Assembly: GCA_900751685.1 (NCBI GenBank)
Contig: CAADSR010000148.1
Coordinates: 1 to 14,354, forward strand
DNA: 14,354 nt
Origin: Clostridia bacterium
GTDB taxonomy: Bacteria; Bacillota; Clostridia; UBA1381
Direction of reading: 5' to 3'
In this document: positions 14,327 to 14,354 of the stretch, in pieces
How positions within the stretch are numbered: position 1 is the first letter of the stretch
How the letters are laid out: each line of letters begins with the position of its first letter
Translations under genes and position numbers: made by a program
Notes under the pieces: model-generated
Told to the model about the DNA's origin: nothing
Database searches by the model: none
Seen by the model: the letters and a program-made list of their open reading frames with translations, nothing else

Positions 14327-14354
14327 ATAAAAAAAGAAAAAAATAACCATATAG

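Overview
The window looks like a chromosomal segment of an anaerobic low-to-moderate-GC Firmicute, probably class Clostridia and possibly Lachnospiraceae-like. The basis is strong AGGAGG-type ribosome sites, near-consensus sigma-A promoters, a YifB/ComM gene, a Cys-rich protein of clostridial type, a secreted family 9 pectate-lyase-like protein, stalk/SLH-type surface proteins and a radical SAM/SPASM enzyme. No RNA genes, CRISPR array, transposase or phage genes were seen.

Layout. Bases 1-1150 (minus): the first three quarters of a YifB/ComM-family AAA+ ATPase, cut by the window edge. 1335-2171 (plus): a 278-aa protein with 22 cysteines, function unknown, closed by a strong terminator. 2261-2473 (minus): a 70-aa XRE-type regulator, divergent from 2689-4206 (plus), an exported PL9-type beta-helix pectate lyase with the expected Asp and Lys residues. 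4550-9241 (plus): a 1563-aa protein with an acidic Tyr/Cys head carrying two 20-residue repeats, a Gly7 linker, about 900 residues of unrecognised sequence and a C-terminal FAD-dependent oxidoreductase. 9300-10874 and 11249-12817 (both minus): two paralogous secreted stalk/SLH-like proteins from a tandem duplication of about 1.94 kb; the copied unit also carried the last 48 codons of the FAD gene, which survive as a dead stub at 11042-11185. 13077-14216 (plus): a radical SAM enzyme with a SPASM domain.

The most interesting link is between the giant protein and the radical SAM enzyme. They lie 3.8 kb apart with the minus-strand pair between them, yet their upstream regions share an element of fixed geometry: GTTTACATT, 28 bases, TAAGAATACATT, with TCCTTT at the same internal offset. 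Both genes also have similar ribosome-site-to-start sequence. The head of the giant protein carries CxxxD in each repeat (C35/D39 and C67/D71), the motif cross-linked by the SPASM enzyme PapB in the ranthipeptide freyrasin. I infer that the two genes form a co-regulated pair in which the radical SAM enzyme may modify the head of the giant protein, with the stalk/SLH proteins as possible cell-surface partners. Everything past the shared element, the repeats and the domain calls is hypothesis.
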